From positions 1 to 7,778 of the forward strand of contig JAJZQR010000256.1 of assembly GCA_021806765.1 (NCBI GenBank): DNA of 7,778 nt. The letters run 5' to 3'. Source of the DNA: Chloroflexota bacterium (GTDB taxonomy: Bacteria > Chloroflexota > UBA6077). Below the pieces are notes generated by a model. That model saw only the letters and a program-made list of their open reading frames with translations. It searched no databases and was not told the DNA's origin. Made by a program: the position numbers and the translations under genes. Positions 6,852 to 7,778 of this stretch are shown in pieces (within the stretch, counting starts at the first letter, position 1; each line of letters starts with the position of its first letter).

Positions 6852-7352
6852 TTGCGCAACTTAGTCATCTGCATGCTGGCTCTAGCCCTGGCCTTGACCG
6901 GTTGCCAGCAAGTAGCCCAGAAGGCCACCGAAAAGGCAGTGGAGCAGGCCACCGGGGTTCAAGTCAGTCAGAGGGGCGATACCGTCTCGGTGAAGGGCAA
7001 GGATGGAGAGAGCTACACCTTCGGCTCACAGACCCCCGACGAGCTGAAGAACTTCCCCGTGCCCCAGGGTTTCAACGCAGATCAAGGCGGTGGGGCCGGC
7101 GTGATCTCCAAGGGAAACGAGAAGATGGCCATGGCCTCGTGGAAGGGCACGGGCAACGTCCAGTCGGTGAGCGACTACTACAAGAAGATCATGGTGGATC
7201 AGGGCTGGACGCAGGAGATGGCCCAGGATTTGGGCGACATGGCTCAGCTCAGCTACACGAAGGCACAGGACCATGCGGTGGTGACCATCAGCAAGGCCGA
7301 TCAGAACGTGACCGTGCAGGTCCTGTTCAGCAACACTGCTAAGAACCAGTGA
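6852..7352 (+). CDS. Small predicted lipoprotein of unknown function
   Basis: The 166-residue product starts at TTG 6852. A short type II signal peptide is clear: R2, a hydrophobic stretch (LVICMLALALAL), then the lipobox LTGC with the lipidated Cys at 18. The next residues (QQVAQKATEKAVEQATG, 19-35) form a charged helix, followed by a strand-like segment with a glycine turn (VSVKGKDGESYTFG), a pattern I associate with small bacterial lipoproteins carrying 'EKA..EKATG' and 'VTVKGKDG' stretches. The C-terminal half has SVSDYYKKIMVDQGWTQ, like small domains that recur in secreted proteins. No catalytic residues are evident. The predicted location is the outer face of the cytoplasmic membrane (or the cell envelope generally). 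The internal ATG at residue 8 would destroy the signal, so it is not preferred. Probably in an operon with the membrane protein just upstream. Function is unknown. Confidence 0.87.
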   Translation: MRNLVICMLALALALTGCQQVAQKATEKAVEQATGVQVSQRGDTVSVKGKDGESYTFGSQTPDELKNFPVPQGFNADQGGGAGVISKGNEKMAMASWKGTGNVQSVSDYYKKIMVDQGWTQEMAQDLGDMAQLSYTKAQDHAVVTISKADQNVTVQVLFSNTAKNQ

Positions 7353-7488
7353 CGTGCGGTATGGGACGGGTGCCGGCGAGAGCTAAGTGTCCATCCGCCA
7401 GGTTCGCCCCGGTTCGTCGGCCTCGCCCGACAGAGGCATACGCAGGAGGTCCCTGCAACCGGTTGGGCTGAGAGTGTGCCGTCCGAAG

Positions 7489-7553
7489 GCCGAGCTGGGG
7501 CTCGGCTTTCCCGGGGAGAACTGCTCGCCGGGAGTGCCGAGCCCCAGCTCGGC
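7489..7553. repeat. 65-nt nested inverted repeat with two self-palindromic 18-nt arms
   Basis: The left arm GCCGAGCTGGGGCTCGGC (7489-7506) and right arm GCCGAGCCCCAGCTCGGC (7536-7553) are perfect reverse complements. Each arm is itself a hairpin (GCCGAGC, 4-base centre, GCTCGGC). Between them a further 6-bp stem, TCCCGG (7509-7514) with CCGGGA (7528-7533), extends the long stem past a 2-by-2 mismatch. The DNA or RNA can therefore fold either as one long hairpin or as two short ones. It lacks a T tract, so a simple intrinsic terminator is not supported; a REP-like dispersed element or processing site is more likely (inference). Confidence 0.85.
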
Positions 7554-7679
7554 ATGTTGAGCGGTGGACAGATATGCCAAGGGTTTGCCGGATGCACCAC
7601 TCGGGCCCATGGGAACCACAAGCGGCATGGTTCACAGGGAGAGTGACAGTCTAACGAAGGCAGGCTACCCGGATCGTCG

Positions 7680-7773
7680 TGCCCGACCTGATCGGGCATC
7701 CAGGGGTCCACGTTGGCGTGCAGGAGTGGCCTCACGAGGAGATGGGATGCCTGGACCCCCGCCTTCGCGGGGG
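7680..7773. repeat. REP-like palindrome cluster at the right edge
   Basis: Three inverted repeats lie here: TGCCCGA (7680-7686) with TCGGGCA (7692-7698); GGGGTCCA (7703-7710) with TGGACCCC (7752-7759); and CCCCCGC (7756-7762) with GCGGGGG (7767-7773), the last followed by TGACG to the window end. Units of the type 'CTGGACCCCCGCCTTCGCGGGGGTGACG' are familiar as multi-copy intergenic repeats in many environmental bacterial genomes; copy number here cannot be seen. The element may continue beyond the edge. Confidence 0.7.
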
Positions 7774-7778
7774 TGACG

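Larger units (their letters stand above)
7353..7778. other. 426-base gene-free region rich in palindromes
   Basis: No open frame here has a plausible start, ribosome site and protein-like composition. After the lipoprotein stop there is no T-tailed terminator; a small hairpin (GCAGG 7442-7446, CCTGC 7452-7456) is the first structure. The 65-nt palindrome and the right-edge palindromes are listed separately. Confidence 0.6.

Noticed and set aside
7301..7735. Minus-strand open frames over the right-hand gene-free region
   Set aside because: They run through the palindromes and into the lipoprotein gene, have no ribosome site, and resemble no protein I know.

Overview
The window is a GC-rich bacterial segment. 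It carries two tandem copies of a large ATP-dependent LuxR-type transcriptional regulator, an alpha/beta-hydrolase-fold protein with an altered active site, a small three-helix membrane protein, a small lipoprotein, and repeat-rich non-coding DNA at the right edge. All genes are on the + strand. The gene style (zinc ribbon plus STAND-type ATPase plus TPR plus LuxR HTH, a DUF4870-like membrane protein, and palindromes of the 'GGACCCCCGCC..GGCGGGGGTGACG' kind) points loosely to an environmental Chloroflexota-like lineage. That is an impression from families, not a proof; no rRNA or marker gene is present.

Layout. 1-1784: the C-terminal part of regulator A, cut by the left edge. 1785-2011: intergenic, with a candidate promoter and small inverted repeats. 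2012-5083: regulator B, complete, about 1023 residues. 5084-5309: intergenic with no recognisable gene. 5310-6092: alpha/beta-hydrolase-fold protein, GTG start with a good Shine-Dalgarno. 6093-6412: 320 bases without a convincing gene, containing an orphan Shine-Dalgarno and a locally AT-rich promoter-like stretch. 6413-6811: DUF4870-like membrane protein. 6852-7352: lipoprotein, TTG start behind a near-perfect Shine-Dalgarno. 7353-7778: no gene, but a 65-nt double palindrome and a cluster of palindromes at the right edge.

How the parts relate. Regulators A and B are paralogues from a tandem duplication with a period of about 3.3 kb. Bases 1-127 are identical to 3303-3429, and the HTH regions are also very close, while the sensor-like middle has drifted to roughly 57% identity over a stretch counted by hand. 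This suggests two regulators that may share DNA targets but respond to different inputs. The exact 127-base identity beginning at base 1, together with a repeat at the other edge, also suggests that the window is an assembly contig broken at repeats. The hydrolase-like protein has Gly where the nucleophilic Ser is expected and may bind rather than hydrolyse its ligand. The DUF4870-like and lipoprotein genes probably form a two-gene envelope operon separate from the regulators.
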